DNA of 64,000 nt, from the NCBI RefSeq assembly GCF_001544015.1, contig NZ_AP014924.1:1984001-2048000 (forward strand), given 5' to 3'. Below are positions 32,354 through 40,006 of this stretch, piece by piece. Source of the stretch: Limnochorda pilosa. GTDB lineage: Bacteria > Bacillota > Limnochordia > Limnochordales > Limnochordaceae. Position numbers and translations under genes: made by a program. Below the pieces are notes generated by a model that saw only the letters and a program-made list of their open reading frames with translations, was not told where the DNA came from and ran no database searches. How positions within the stretch are numbered: position 1 is the stretch's first letter; every line of letters starts with the position of its first letter.

Positions 32354-33760
32354 TCAGGGTCCATCCGACAGGTACCGCAGGCACCGGACCAAGGCCTCCT
32401 CGTCTCCCACCAGGCCGCCCTTGGTCACCACGGGCAGGCCCGCCCAGGGCCCTCCGGTGAGGCGGGCGAAGGCTACCAGCGGCTCCACCTCCACCTCCAG
32501 GCGGAGCACCGGCGACGTCAAGGCCCGGCAGCTTGCCACGGTGATGTCACCGCCGCTGAGGTAGAGGCCGTCCAGGGGCGTGCCCTGGCTCGCAGCCTCG
32601 TCCGCCAGCGCCGCCACCAGCTCCCCCACCGCTCCGGCCACGGCACCCGCCGTCTGGGCCGGCAGCAGGGGCTGCCCGGAGCGTGCCGTCACCAAGAGCG
32701 GCACCTCCGCCCGCCGCAGGCAGGCCAGGGCGGCGTCCAGCGCCTCCCTCGCGGCATGCCGCACGGTCGCCGGATCGGCCTCTGCCGAAGACGTCGCGGC
32801 GACCAGGGCGTCCACCGGCACGGGGACCGGGCAGGCCGCCCCCGCACGTGCCGCCCGCTCCACCTGCCGAAGGCTGAGAGGGGTCACGCTTCCCACGACC
32901 CCGGCCAGGTAGTGCGGCTTCTTCGAGTGCTCGGGGGTCTCGCCACCAGGGGCTGGGCCTTCCCGGCGGGTGGCGCCCGATCCTGCGGCGGGCTGGCGCA
33001 GGGTAGGCGCGGGGACCGCCCACCCCGCCTCGATCAGGCGTGCACGGGCCAGGGCACCCGTGAAGGGTCCTGGATCCACGCTGAGCACCGGCGTCTCCAG
33101 GAGCACGGTGGCTGCCACCAGGGTGTCGATGTGGGCATCGGTGGTGGCGTCGGCCACCACCACCCGCGTCCCCCGGCGGATCGCGCCCTCCAGCGCGGCC
33201 CGGGCCGTTCCGGGGCCCCGCAGGACCTGGTCCAGCTCCAGACTCTCCATGGCCAGGCCGGTCTGCTCGCGCAGGACCTCCTGTACCCGGCTGCTCCGAA
33301 CCGGGGCGCCGGGGTCGGTGCCAGCCGCCGTCTCTTGCACCGGGACGCCGTGGACCAGCAGGAAGCCGCCGGCCACCACCCGGCCCGACGCCGGGTACGC
33401 GGGAACCACCAGCGCCAGGTGGGGCCGGCCGGCGGCGTCCAGCGCGCCCATCATGGCCTCGAGCTCCGTCCCCAGGTTCCCCCGGAGGGTGCTGTCGATC
33501 CGCTTGCCGAAAAGGTTGGCGCCCGCCTCCACCAGCACCGCCGTCGCTCGCCGTACCCGGTGGGCCGCTTCCTGGGCCGGCAGGGCGCGGCTCTCGGTGA
33601 CCAGCGCCAGCGCCTGAACGTGCCCTTCCAACCGAGGGGCCTCCTCGGCCGTCAGGGCGGACCAGACCTCCATCCCCCAGCCCGCCAGGCGCACGCCGGT
33701 GGCGTTGGCTCCCGTGAGGTCGTCCGCCACCACGCCCAGGCGGATCGGTCGCTGGCTCAT
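32354..33760 (-). CDS. four-carbon acid sugar kinase (DUF1537 family)
   Basis: This 468-residue kinase has the family hallmark VVADDLTGANATGVRLA near residue 10, FGKRIDSTLRGNLGTELEAM, and LALVVPAYPASGRVVAGGF. The C-terminal nucleotide-binding part has DGLYLSGGDITVASCRAL and GPWAGLPVVTKGGLVGDEEAL. It phosphorylates acids such as D-threonate or D-erythronate, feeding the downstream PdxA-like enzyme 15 bases away. Its ATG overlaps the DeoR regulator stop (ATGA). The exact acid cannot be read from sequence. Confidence 0.88.
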   Translation of the reverse strand: MSQRPIRLGVVADDLTGANATGVRLAGWGMEVWSALTAEEAPRLEGHVQALALVTESRALPAQEAAHRVRRATAVLVEAGANLFGKRIDSTLRGNLGTELEAMMGALDAAGRPHLALVVPAYPASGRVVAGGFLLVHGVPVQETAAGTDPGAPVRSSRVQEVLREQTGLAMESLELDQVLRGPGTARAALEGAIRRGTRVVVADATTDAHIDTLVAATVLLETPVLSVDPGPFTGALARARLIEAGWAVPAPTLRQPAAGSGATRREGPAPGGETPEHSKKPHYLAGVVGSVTPLSLRQVERAARAGAACPVPVPVDALVAATSSAEADPATVRHAAREALDAALACLRRAEVPLLVTARSGQPLLPAQTAGAVAGAVGELVAALADEAASQGTPLDGLYLSGGDITVASCRALTSPVLRLEVEVEPLVAFARLTGGPWAGLPVVTKGGLVGDEEALVRCLRYLSDGP

Positions 33761-34548
33761 CCCGCCTCCCCCTCCCTCACCTGGCTGGCTCGAGCCAGCA
33801 GCACCTCGAGGCCCTTCTCGCGCAGCGCCTCCACCACCGGGGCCGGGGCCCGGTCGGTGGTGATGACGCCCATCACCTCGGTCACGGCCGCTACCCGGGC
33901 GAAGCCCTTGGTTCCCAGCTTGGCTGCATCCACCAGGACGTAGCTGCGGGTCGCCGCCCGGATCATGGCTCGCTTGACGGCCACCTTCTCCAGGTTGGTG
34001 GTGAAGAGACCCAGGTCGGGGTCGACTCCGTCGGCTCCCAGAAAGGCCACGTGTACTTGGATCCCGGTAAGGAACGCCTCCGCGTGGGACCCCTGCAGGC
34101 TGTACACCTGTGGCCGCACCTGCCCTCCGGTGCAGTAGAGGGTCACCCCGGGTCGGTCCGCCAGCTCCAGCGCGGTGACCAGGTCGTTGGTGACCACCGT
34201 CAGTGGGCGCGCCTCCAGGGCCCTGGCCGCCTCCAGTACCGTCGACCCCGCGTCGAGGACCAGGGTCTGGCCTGCCTCCACCAGCGAGGCCGCCACCCGG
34301 CCTATGGCTCGTTTCTCGTCCGGATGCCGGGTGGACTTGCGTCGGAGGGGCACCTCCTCCGCCAGCAGGCGGGGGTCCAGGGCCCCACCATGGGTCCGCT
34401 GAACCAGCCCGGACCGTTCCAGCCAGGCCAGATCGCGCCGCACGGTCATGGCCGACACGCCCAGCTCGCGCGAGAGCTCGTTCACTTGCACCTTGCCCCG
34501 GCTACGTACCTGCACGAGCACCCGGTTGCGCCGTTCAGCTGCCAGCAC
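33757..34548 (-). CDS. DeoR/GlpR family transcriptional regulator
   Basis: This 263-residue repressor has a winged helix at residues 1-57 (LVQVRSRGKVQVNELSRELG, VSAMTVRRDLAWLERSGLVQ) and a C-terminal sugar-phosphate sensing domain (VLDAGSTVLEAARAL, VVTNDLVTALELAD, VAFLGADGVDPDLGLFT, LVDAAKLGTKGFARVA). The GTG at 34548 is preceded by GGGAGGGG. It heads the kinase-dehydrogenase-permease operon and probably represses it until a phosphorylated sugar acid binds. Phased GTTCG elements upstream are its likely operator. Confidence 0.9.
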   Translation of the reverse strand: MLAAERRNRVLVQVRSRGKVQVNELSRELGVSAMTVRRDLAWLERSGLVQRTHGGALDPRLLAEEVPLRRKSTRHPDEKRAIGRVAASLVEAGQTLVLDAGSTVLEAARALEARPLTVVTNDLVTALELADRPGVTLYCTGGQVRPQVYSLQGSHAEAFLTGIQVHVAFLGADGVDPDLGLFTTNLEKVAVKRAMIRAATRSYVLVDAAKLGTKGFARVAAVTEVMGVITTDRAPAPVVEALREKGLEVLLARASQVREGEAG

Positions 34549-34594
34549 CCCTTTCCCCTCCCTTCCCCGCGCGCTCGGCACGCCGTTCATTTAT

Positions 34595-34639
34595 GTTCGA
34601 ATGGGTTCGTACATGATCTTCGACGTTCGATTGCGTTCC
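34595..34639 (-). promoter_or_regulatory. phased GTTCG operator array upstream of the DeoR regulator
   Basis: GTTCG occurs at 34595-34599, 34605-34609 and 34625-34629, with a GTTCC at 34635-34639. Every copy sits on a 10-base period, one helical turn; the slot at 34615 holds GATCT. ATGTTCG-type half sites are typical of GlpR/DeoR operators. It lies 47-91 bases upstream of the regulator start, suggesting autorepression. Confidence 0.6.
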
Positions 34640-34650
34640 CCTTCAGGGAA
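34636..34650 (+). repeat. 15-base element, inverted copy at 39616-39630
   Basis: TTCCCCTTCAGGGAA occurs here, and its exact reverse complement occurs at 39616-39630. The two copies bracket the histidine kinase to small acidic protein gene block. The element itself is a TTCCC-N5-GGGAA dyad. Confidence 0.6.
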
Positions 34651-34773
34651 GATCCGGTGCCAAGCGGGCCTTCGGGCGCCGTTCGGGATGGGCATGATCC
34701 GGCGGGTACCTGCGGGCTGCTACCAGGCGGGCGGGACGCTCACGGGGCAGACGGACCGGGCGAGGCGAGCGAG

Positions 34774-36693
34774 TCACGCGCGCCGGGGCGGGAAGGCAAC
34801 CTGGAAGCGGCTGCCGTAGCCCGGCTCGCTCTCGACTCGAATGACGCCCCCGTGTTCCTGCGCGATCGCGCGGCAGATGGAGAGCCCGAGCCCGGCTCCA
34901 CCGCGGGGGTCCCGGCCCGGCTCCAGCCGGACGAAGCGCTCGAAGACCCTCTCCAACTCCCCAGGCGGGATGCCCTTGCCCGTGTCGCCCACCTCGAGCC
35001 AGAGCCACGGCCCCGAGGGAACCGGGAGCGGTGCGCCGGGGGCTTCGGGCGCATGGGAACCGGTGGGGCCGGGGGCAGAGGCGGCCGGGGGCCCTGGCGG
35101 CGAACCCTCTCCCGTGCGCTCCTTCTCTGCGGGCGGATCGCCGGCCCAGGCCCGGACCCAGACCCGCCCCCCGTGTCCCGTGGCTCGAAGCGCATTCTCC
35201 ACCAGGTTAGTCAGGATCTGCTCGAGGCCCACCCGCTCCACGGGCCAAGAGAGGCCGGCGGGGATCTCGCTTTCCAATGCGACCCCCGCCTCGGCCGCCC
35301 CCGGGCGGAAGGTGTCGAGGACCGGCGCCGCCACGGCCGCGAGGTCGACAGGATCCCGCGCGGCGACCTCACCCTGATCGTGACGGGCGAGCCACAGGAG
35401 GTGGTTGCTGAGGCGGGTCAGGCGGTCCACCTCCCGCCGGGCTGCCTCCAGGCTACGGCGGTATTCCTCGTCGGTCCGGCGGCGGCGCAGGGCGAGGTCC
35501 AGCCCCGTGCGCAGCCGGGCCAGGGGCGTGCGGAGCTCGTGGGAGGCGTCCTGGACGAAGCGGGCCTGAGCTCCGAAGGCCTTCTCCAAGCGATCCAGCA
35601 TGGCATTGAGCACATCCACCAGCTTCTGGAGCGTCCGGTCCTGGGGTCGCTCCTCGATGCGGGCACTGAGGGTGCGATCGTCGATGGACCCTGCGACCCG
35701 GGCGATGGTCTCCACGGGCCGGAAGGCCCGCTGGACGGTCAGCGCGCTGAAGACGGCCACGGGCCCCAGCGCGAGCAATCCCAGGAGCCCCAGCCAGCGC
35801 GCCATCTGCTCGAGCTGGCGACCTACCGCCCCCAGGGGCACGGCCAGCGCCAAGTAGTAGGTGGAACCCGGGAGGCCCCCACTCTGAAGCGGCCTCACCG
35901 GGACCACCGCGAGCCGGTAGCTCTCCCTTCCCGGAAGCCCTGCGCGGGAGCGGCCCCAGGTGCCGAAGGCGATGCCCTCGTGAGCCGCTTTCCCCACCCA
36001 GGTTGAAGGCAGGGCCGGCGGCCCTGCGGCCGCGCCTGCCGGCCGGGGGGCCGGGGCGCCTCCGGTCGTTTGGGCCGCGGGGGCTCCCACGGTGCCCAGC
36101 GGCTGCGGGAGGGAGAGCCAGTCGCCCCGGGCGCCGGCCAGGCGGAGGAAGCCCTCCGCGATCTGCGGAACCCGGTCCAGGGCGGCTCGCACCGGCTCGC
36201 CCGCCTCCGCCTCGTAAAGCTGCTCCCGCACCCCCAGGAGCACCTCGCCGCTCAGGCGGGCCACCTCGTCGGGCGCCAGCCGCTCCCGATGCTCCAGCCG
36301 CTCCCAGAGGCCGTCCTTGTCGTGATCGTCCTCATAAGGCTCGTCGCCCTCGTGATCCTCGTCGTGGGCGTCTCCATCGCATTGGGTGCCGCGATCGGCA
36401 GGGGGATCGCCGGCGGCGACGTCCCAGGTTCCCCGGGGGTCCGCCGCACCCGGCGAGGCGAAGCCGACCGCCTGAGTGCGGAGGAAGGCGGCCAGGGAGT
36501 CCAGGGAGGCATCGACCGTCTCCAGCATCACGTGGCGAGCGGTGAAGAGGGCCGCGGCCAGGACCACGGCCACCAGCGCGCCGAAGACGACGGCCATGGT
36601 CACACCCAGGCGGAGCGGCAGGTTCTCACCCCAGGCGGCGGCAAGCCTGCGGACGAGCATGCCTCCCGGCCGGGAACGCCGCCAGCGGCTCAT
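34774..36693 (-). CDS. two-component sensor histidine kinase with Asp/His-rich sensor segment
   Basis: This is a 639-residue kinase. TM1 (about 28-52) is followed by an extracytoplasmic domain of some 260 residues. That domain contains DAHDEDHEGDEPYEDDHDKD, a strong candidate metal-binding loop. TM2 (about 312-335) leads to a HAMP domain and HisKA with FVQDASHELRTPLARL (His near 385). The ATPase has N box LTNLVENALRATG, then a Pro-rich insert of about 40 residues (518-560), GDTGKGIPPGE and GGAGLGLSICRAI. Its ATG overlaps the response regulator stop. Likely signal: a metal or redox condition outside the membrane, inferred from the acidic loop and neighbours. Confidence 0.9.
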   Translation of the reverse strand: MSRWRRSRPGGMLVRRLAAAWGENLPLRLGVTMAVVFGALVAVVLAAALFTARHVMLETVDASLDSLAAFLRTQAVGFASPGAADPRGTWDVAAGDPPADRGTQCDGDAHDEDHEGDEPYEDDHDKDGLWERLEHRERLAPDEVARLSGEVLLGVREQLYEAEAGEPVRAALDRVPQIAEGFLRLAGARGDWLSLPQPLGTVGAPAAQTTGGAPAPRPAGAAAGPPALPSTWVGKAAHEGIAFGTWGRSRAGLPGRESYRLAVVPVRPLQSGGLPGSTYYLALAVPLGAVGRQLEQMARWLGLLGLLALGPVAVFSALTVQRAFRPVETIARVAGSIDDRTLSARIEERPQDRTLQKLVDVLNAMLDRLEKAFGAQARFVQDASHELRTPLARLRTGLDLALRRRRTDEEYRRSLEAARREVDRLTRLSNHLLWLARHDQGEVAARDPVDLAAVAAPVLDTFRPGAAEAGVALESEIPAGLSWPVERVGLEQILTNLVENALRATGHGGRVWVRAWAGDPPAEKERTGEGSPPGPPAASAPGPTGSHAPEAPGAPLPVPSGPWLWLEVGDTGKGIPPGELERVFERFVRLEPGRDPRGGAGLGLSICRAIAQEHGGVIRVESEPGYGSRFQVAFPPRRA

Positions 36694-37379
36694 GCCGCAC
36701 CCTCCTCCAGGGTGTACCCGACCCCCCGCACGGCCCGCAGCCGGGCCGAGGAGCCCACCTGCCGGATCTTCTGGCGGAGGTTCTTCACGTGGGCCTCCAG
36801 CGCGTTCTCCGAAACCTCCCACGGCTCGGACCACACCTGCTCCAGAAGGGTCTGGCGCTGCAGCACCTGCCCGGGATGGCGGAGGAAGAGCTCCAGCAGT
36901 GCGGCCTCCCGCGGCGTGAGGGTCACCCACGCCCCCCCAGGTCCCTCCAGGCGAGCCTGCTGTGGGTCCAGGGCCAGATCCGACGAGCGGAGCCGCCCCC
37001 CGGGCCCGACCAGCGAGCTCCGGCGGGCCAGCGCCTCGATGCGCGCCAGGAGCTCTTCGAAGGCAAAGGGCTTGGTCAGGTAGTCGTCGGCACCCAGCCG
37101 GAGACCCTTCACCCGCTCTTCCACCGCGTCCAGCGCGGTCAGGAAGAGCACGGGCGTGCCCAGGCCGCGGGCCCGCCACTGGGCGAGCAGGTCCTCGCCC
37201 CGCCGGTCCGGGAGCAGGCGGTCCAGGAGGACGACCGCGTAGGTCCGGTCCGCCAGGAAGAGCTCGGCCTCCTCACCGTCGGCCGCGTGGTCCACGCGGT
37301 AGCCTTCTTCGCTGAGACCCTGAACGATCAGCTCACTCAGGGCCGGATCGTCTTCTACCAAGAGGAGCCGCACCGGCAT
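36690..37379 (-). CDS. OmpR/PhoB family response regulator
   Basis: This 229-residue protein has a receiver domain: LLLVEDDPALSELIVQGL with the acidic pair, AVVLLDRLLPDRRGEDLL with the phospho-Asp, FLTALDAVEERV, and DYLTKPFAFEELLARI with the Lys. An OmpR-type winged helix follows (LTPREAALLELFLRHPGQVL, VEAHVKNLRQKI-like, VRGVGYTLEE). It pairs with the overlapping histidine kinase gene. Candidate binding sites with 11-base CTTCAG repeats lie upstream of the gene ending at 39083. Its 5' end overlaps the ferric-reductase-like gene by 47 bases. Confidence 0.93.
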   Translation of the reverse strand: MPVRLLLVEDDPALSELIVQGLSEEGYRVDHAADGEEAELFLADRTYAVVLLDRLLPDRRGEDLLAQWRARGLGTPVLFLTALDAVEERVKGLRLGADDYLTKPFAFEELLARIEALARRSSLVGPGGRLRSSDLALDPQQARLEGPGGAWVTLTPREAALLELFLRHPGQVLQRQTLLEQVWSEPWEVSENALEAHVKNLRQKIRQVGSSARLRAVRGVGYTLEEGAA

Positions 37380-37983
37380 CCCTTCCCAGGGCCTGGGCCC
37401 GCCCCGCCTTCTCGCCGGTTCCGCCCTCGGTGAGCCGAAAGGCCACCCGGAGCGACGCCGGCAGCGCTCCCAGGCTCAGCAGCGCTCCCACCCCGAGCAG
37501 GAGCCGCACCCAGGTCGACCCCGCGTCGGTTCCGATCCAGAACCCGTGGAGGCTCGCCAGGAGGAGCGCCACCGGTACCCCCGCGTGGAGGGCCCGCCAG
37601 GTACCGTCCGGAAGCCACTCGCGTAGGTCGACGGCGAGCAACAGGGCGGCGACCCCCCACAGGGCCAGACTTCCCAGGGCGCTGGCCACCGGCTCGTACG
37701 TCGCCAGGCCTGGGACCAGGACCTCGCGTAGAGCATACGGCACCACCGGGTCCACGAGCAAGGCGAGGGCGTGGACGAGCCCAAAGAGAAGCCCCAGGAA
37801 GCCTGCGAAGTCGTGCACGGCGAGCCAGGGTCCCGGTGCCGCGCGCCTTCCCCTCCGGTACTCCGCGGCCATTCCCGCAGCCACCGACAGCACCAGCAGC
37901 GCGTAGGCGGTCAGCCCCCCGGCCCGGATCACGCTCCAGGTGAGCGAGCCTTCTGCAAAGAAGCGGAGAATCCCGCCCGTCAC
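37333..37983 (-). CDS. ferric-reductase-like transmembrane heme protein
   Basis: This 216-residue membrane protein has six predicted helices. Conserved His positions match the ferric reductase-like/MsrQ heme domain: LAVHDFAGFLGLLFGLVHAL, WRALHAGVPVALLLASLHGF. These probably bind two b-type hemes that carry electrons across the membrane. The GTG at 37983 follows AGGAGG with 8 bases. With the neighbouring ApbE flavin transferase it could form a membrane electron-transfer route. Electron donor and acceptor are unknown. Confidence 0.8.
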   Translation of the reverse strand: MTGGILRFFAEGSLTWSVIRAGGLTAYALLVLSVAAGMAAEYRRGRRAAPGPWLAVHDFAGFLGLLFGLVHALALLVDPVVPYALREVLVPGLATYEPVASALGSLALWGVAALLLAVDLREWLPDGTWRALHAGVPVALLLASLHGFWIGTDAGSTWVRLLLGVGALLSLGALPASLRVAFRLTEGGTGEKAGRAQALGRDAGAAPLGRRRSGPE

Positions 37984-38007
37984 ACGCCTGACCTCCTCCT
38001 GCCAGAC

Positions 38008-39048
38008 TCACGTCCGAGTTCGGGCGGGGGCCTTCACCTGGTGCGGCACCCCGGCGTCGGGCAGCCGTCCCAGCGTGGCCGCGCGCCCGTCGCTCCCCAC
38101 CACCAGGGCTCCCATGAGACCCAGGCGCCCCAGCCAATCCTCCCGCTCCCCGGGCGAGAGCACGAGGAGCACCTTGGCGCCGACGTCGGCGGCCTCCGCG
38201 GTATCGGCCCAGGCCGTCACGGCCAGCGCGTCGGTCCGAGCGGGCTCACCCGTCCGGGGGTCGATCACGTGATGGCGCACGACGCCGTCCTTCCACCAGC
38301 GCCGCCTTCCCAGAGAGGTGGTGGCCACGGCCCCGTCCCCCATGGGCAACCGGGCCAGGAGTCGCTCGGGGTGCCAGGGATCTTCCACGGTGAGACGCCA
38401 GGGGTGCCCCTGCCAGCCTCGGGCGGCCAGGTCGCCGCCGGCGTTGACCAGGGCGGGGCCCAGCGGCGCGACCCGCTCCAGGGCCCGATCCACGGTCCAA
38501 CCCTTGGCCACCCCGCCCAGGTCCAGGCGGGTACCGGGTTCGAGGCGAACGGCCCGAATCGCGGGATCCAACTGCAGGCGGGCCGCCCTGGTCCGGGTGA
38601 ACCAGGGGCCAGAGCGCGCGCCGGTGCCCTGCGGGTCCAGGGTCGACGCATCCGGGGCCCCCACGTCCAGAGGCGCCACGTCCAGGCGGGAGAAGTCCCG
38701 GTCGTAGCCGGCCGCCTCCAAAGCGGGCAGGATGCCGGCGTCGAAGAGCCCCCGGCTTCGCCCACGATGGTCCTCCGCCCGCCGGATCAGCTCCCAGAGC
38801 CCCTTGCTCACCAGCACCCACCGGCCCGGACGGGCGTTGAGCGCGGAGAGCTCGCTCTCGGGGCGAAAGCGCGAGCAGCACCGCTCCACCCGGGCGAAAA
38901 GCTCCACCGCCTGCCTCAGGCCCTCCCGGACCCGCGCCTCCGCTTCCCCGGAGACCACCAACAGGTCCACCGTGGTCCCCATCGCCCGGAAGCTGGCCGT
39001 GTAGGGCCGGAGCCGCCGCGCCTTGCGCCGCCCGGCGACGGGAGGCAC
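38008..39048 (-). CDS. apbE: FAD:protein FMN transferase (ApbE)
   Basis: This is a 346-residue protein in my reading. ApbE features are ASFRAMGTTVDLLVVSGE at the start, FSRFRPESELSALNA-like sequence (here CCSRFRPESELSALNARPG), RLDLGGVAKGWTVDRALE, ALVNAGGDLAARG and HHVIDPRTGEPARTDALAVT with AEAADVGAKVLLVLSPGE. It attaches FMN to Thr or Ser of target flavoproteins. I chose the GTG at 39048: the frame remains open to 39282 but that part is low-complexity Thr/Gly sequence overlapping another gene. No export signal is seen with this start, which is unusual for ApbE, so the start is uncertain. Confidence 0.85.
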   Translation of the reverse strand: MPPVAGRRKARRLRPYTASFRAMGTTVDLLVVSGEAEARVREGLRQAVELFARVERCCSRFRPESELSALNARPGRWVLVSKGLWELIRRAEDHRGRSRGLFDAGILPALEAAGYDRDFSRLDVAPLDVGAPDASTLDPQGTGARSGPWFTRTRAARLQLDPAIRAVRLEPGTRLDLGGVAKGWTVDRALERVAPLGPALVNAGGDLAARGWQGHPWRLTVEDPWHPERLLARLPMGDGAVATTSLGRRRWWKDGVVRHHVIDPRTGEPARTDALAVTAWADTAEAADVGAKVLLVLSPGEREDWLGRLGLMGALVVGSDGRAATLGRLPDAGVPHQVKAPARTRT

Positions 39049-39082
39049 GCGGTCACGGGGCTCAGGGTCACGGAGCCCGGAA

Positions 39083-39523
39083 TCAAGAGGCCCTGGTGCG
39101 GAAGACGCGACGACCGGCCGCGGCCGGGACCCCAACCCCAGGGATCGCTTGGACGATGTGCTCTTCGCCGCTCTCCCCCTTGCCGCCGTCGTACCCGCCG
39201 TAGCCGCCGTACCACCGGAGGTCGTCGTCCCATTCGTGGTCGTCGTGCTCGTACCGGTCGTCATCGTCGAACCACCCTTCACCCGTGCGTACCCACGTCT
39301 CCGAGGAGGAACCGCCGGACCCGAAGCCGCCGCCTGCTACCGGGGGCGTCGCGGTTGCGCCTCCCTCCGCTGCCGAGGGACGGGCGCCGCCAACCGCATT
39401 CCCCTCCTGACAGCTGAAGATCCCCACCAGCAGCACCATGGCCGCCACGCTCGCCAGCCCGACGACCCACCTCGCCAACCGCTTGCCAAGCCCGCGACCT
39501 TTCCGGCCGGCCTTCCTGACCAA
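39083..39523 (-). CDS. small exported Asp/His/Tyr-rich protein
   Basis: This is a 146-residue protein with a basic n-region and hydrophobic segment WVVGLASVAAMVLLVGIFSC; the terminal Cys could be a weak lipobox. The mature part is Gly/Ser-rich and then strongly acidic: WFDDDDRYEHDDHEWDDDL followed by RWYGGYGGYDGG. This suggests metal binding on the cell surface, echoing the acidic loop in the nearby kinase sensor. The TTG at 39523 follows GGAGG by 8-9 bases. First gene of the block with ApbE, the heme protein and the two-component system. Confidence 0.6.
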   Translation of the reverse strand: MVRKAGRKGRGLGKRLARWVVGLASVAAMVLLVGIFSCQEGNAVGGARPSAAEGGATATPPVAGGGFGSGGSSSETWVRTGEGWFDDDDRYEHDDHEWDDDLRWYGGYGGYDGGKGESGEEHIVQAIPGVGVPAAAGRRVFRTRAS

Positions 39524-39592
39524 GGTCTCCGCCTCCGTTTCCGATGCGCGACCCCCACGCCGGCCGGGGTCGCGGCACCGATTGCGGCCCTC

Positions 39593-39630
39593 ATGATAAC
39601 GGTTCTCGCTGAAGGTTCCCTGAAGGGGAA
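39593..39630 (-). promoter_or_regulatory. candidate response-regulator-controlled promoter of the small acidic protein gene
   Basis: On the minus strand two CTTCAG elements start 11 bases apart (within 39616-39630 and just after it). Ten bases after the second comes TATCAT (39598-39593), a good -10. OmpR-type regulators bind direct repeats with this period. The first repeat is part of the 15-base element also found inverted at 34636-34650. Confidence 0.5.
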
Positions 39631-40006
39631 GCGACGCGCCGGCCGCCCGACGCGCTGGGACCTCCGTACGATTTTCGTCGCCGCGAGTCTGTGCATCATG
39701 TCACAACCGGGGCGCACTGTGCAGATGCGGTGAGCATTTGGCGGGGGAATAGGGGAACGAAGAAGGAATCCGTCTCCTGACCACGAACGTGTTACCACAT
39801 CGCTCCATTGGGGGAATCGGACCCTTTCGGCGCGCTTTTCACCTATCAGCATTGGTTGTCATTCGCTGTCAGACACCGGTCTTGCGCCGAGGAGCGGCGC
39901 TTACCGGGGGATCCGGTGCTGAGATCGCAATCATGGTGCGCAATGCCTGCACCCGCCGGAGGGTGGTCTTGCACCCATCACATACCCATACCGGGGAGGG
40001 AACGTC
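39631..40006. other. intergenic region before the liv operon
   Basis: No coding sequence or RNA gene is supported here. It must hold the promoter of the downstream transporter operon, but I found no convincing -35/-10 pair. The stretch is less GC-rich than its surroundings around 39700-39860. Confidence 0.4.

Noticed and set aside
32547-33023. Gly/Arg-rich frame opposite and alongside the DUF1537 kinase as a separate gene
   Set aside because: It is a frame-shifted shadow of the kinase with no independent start signal or domain.
39049-39282. Thr/Gly-rich N-terminal extension of ApbE
   Set aside because: It overlaps the small Asp/His-rich protein gene in another frame, and its low complexity comes from the acidic codons read antisense to frame; no start signal supports it.
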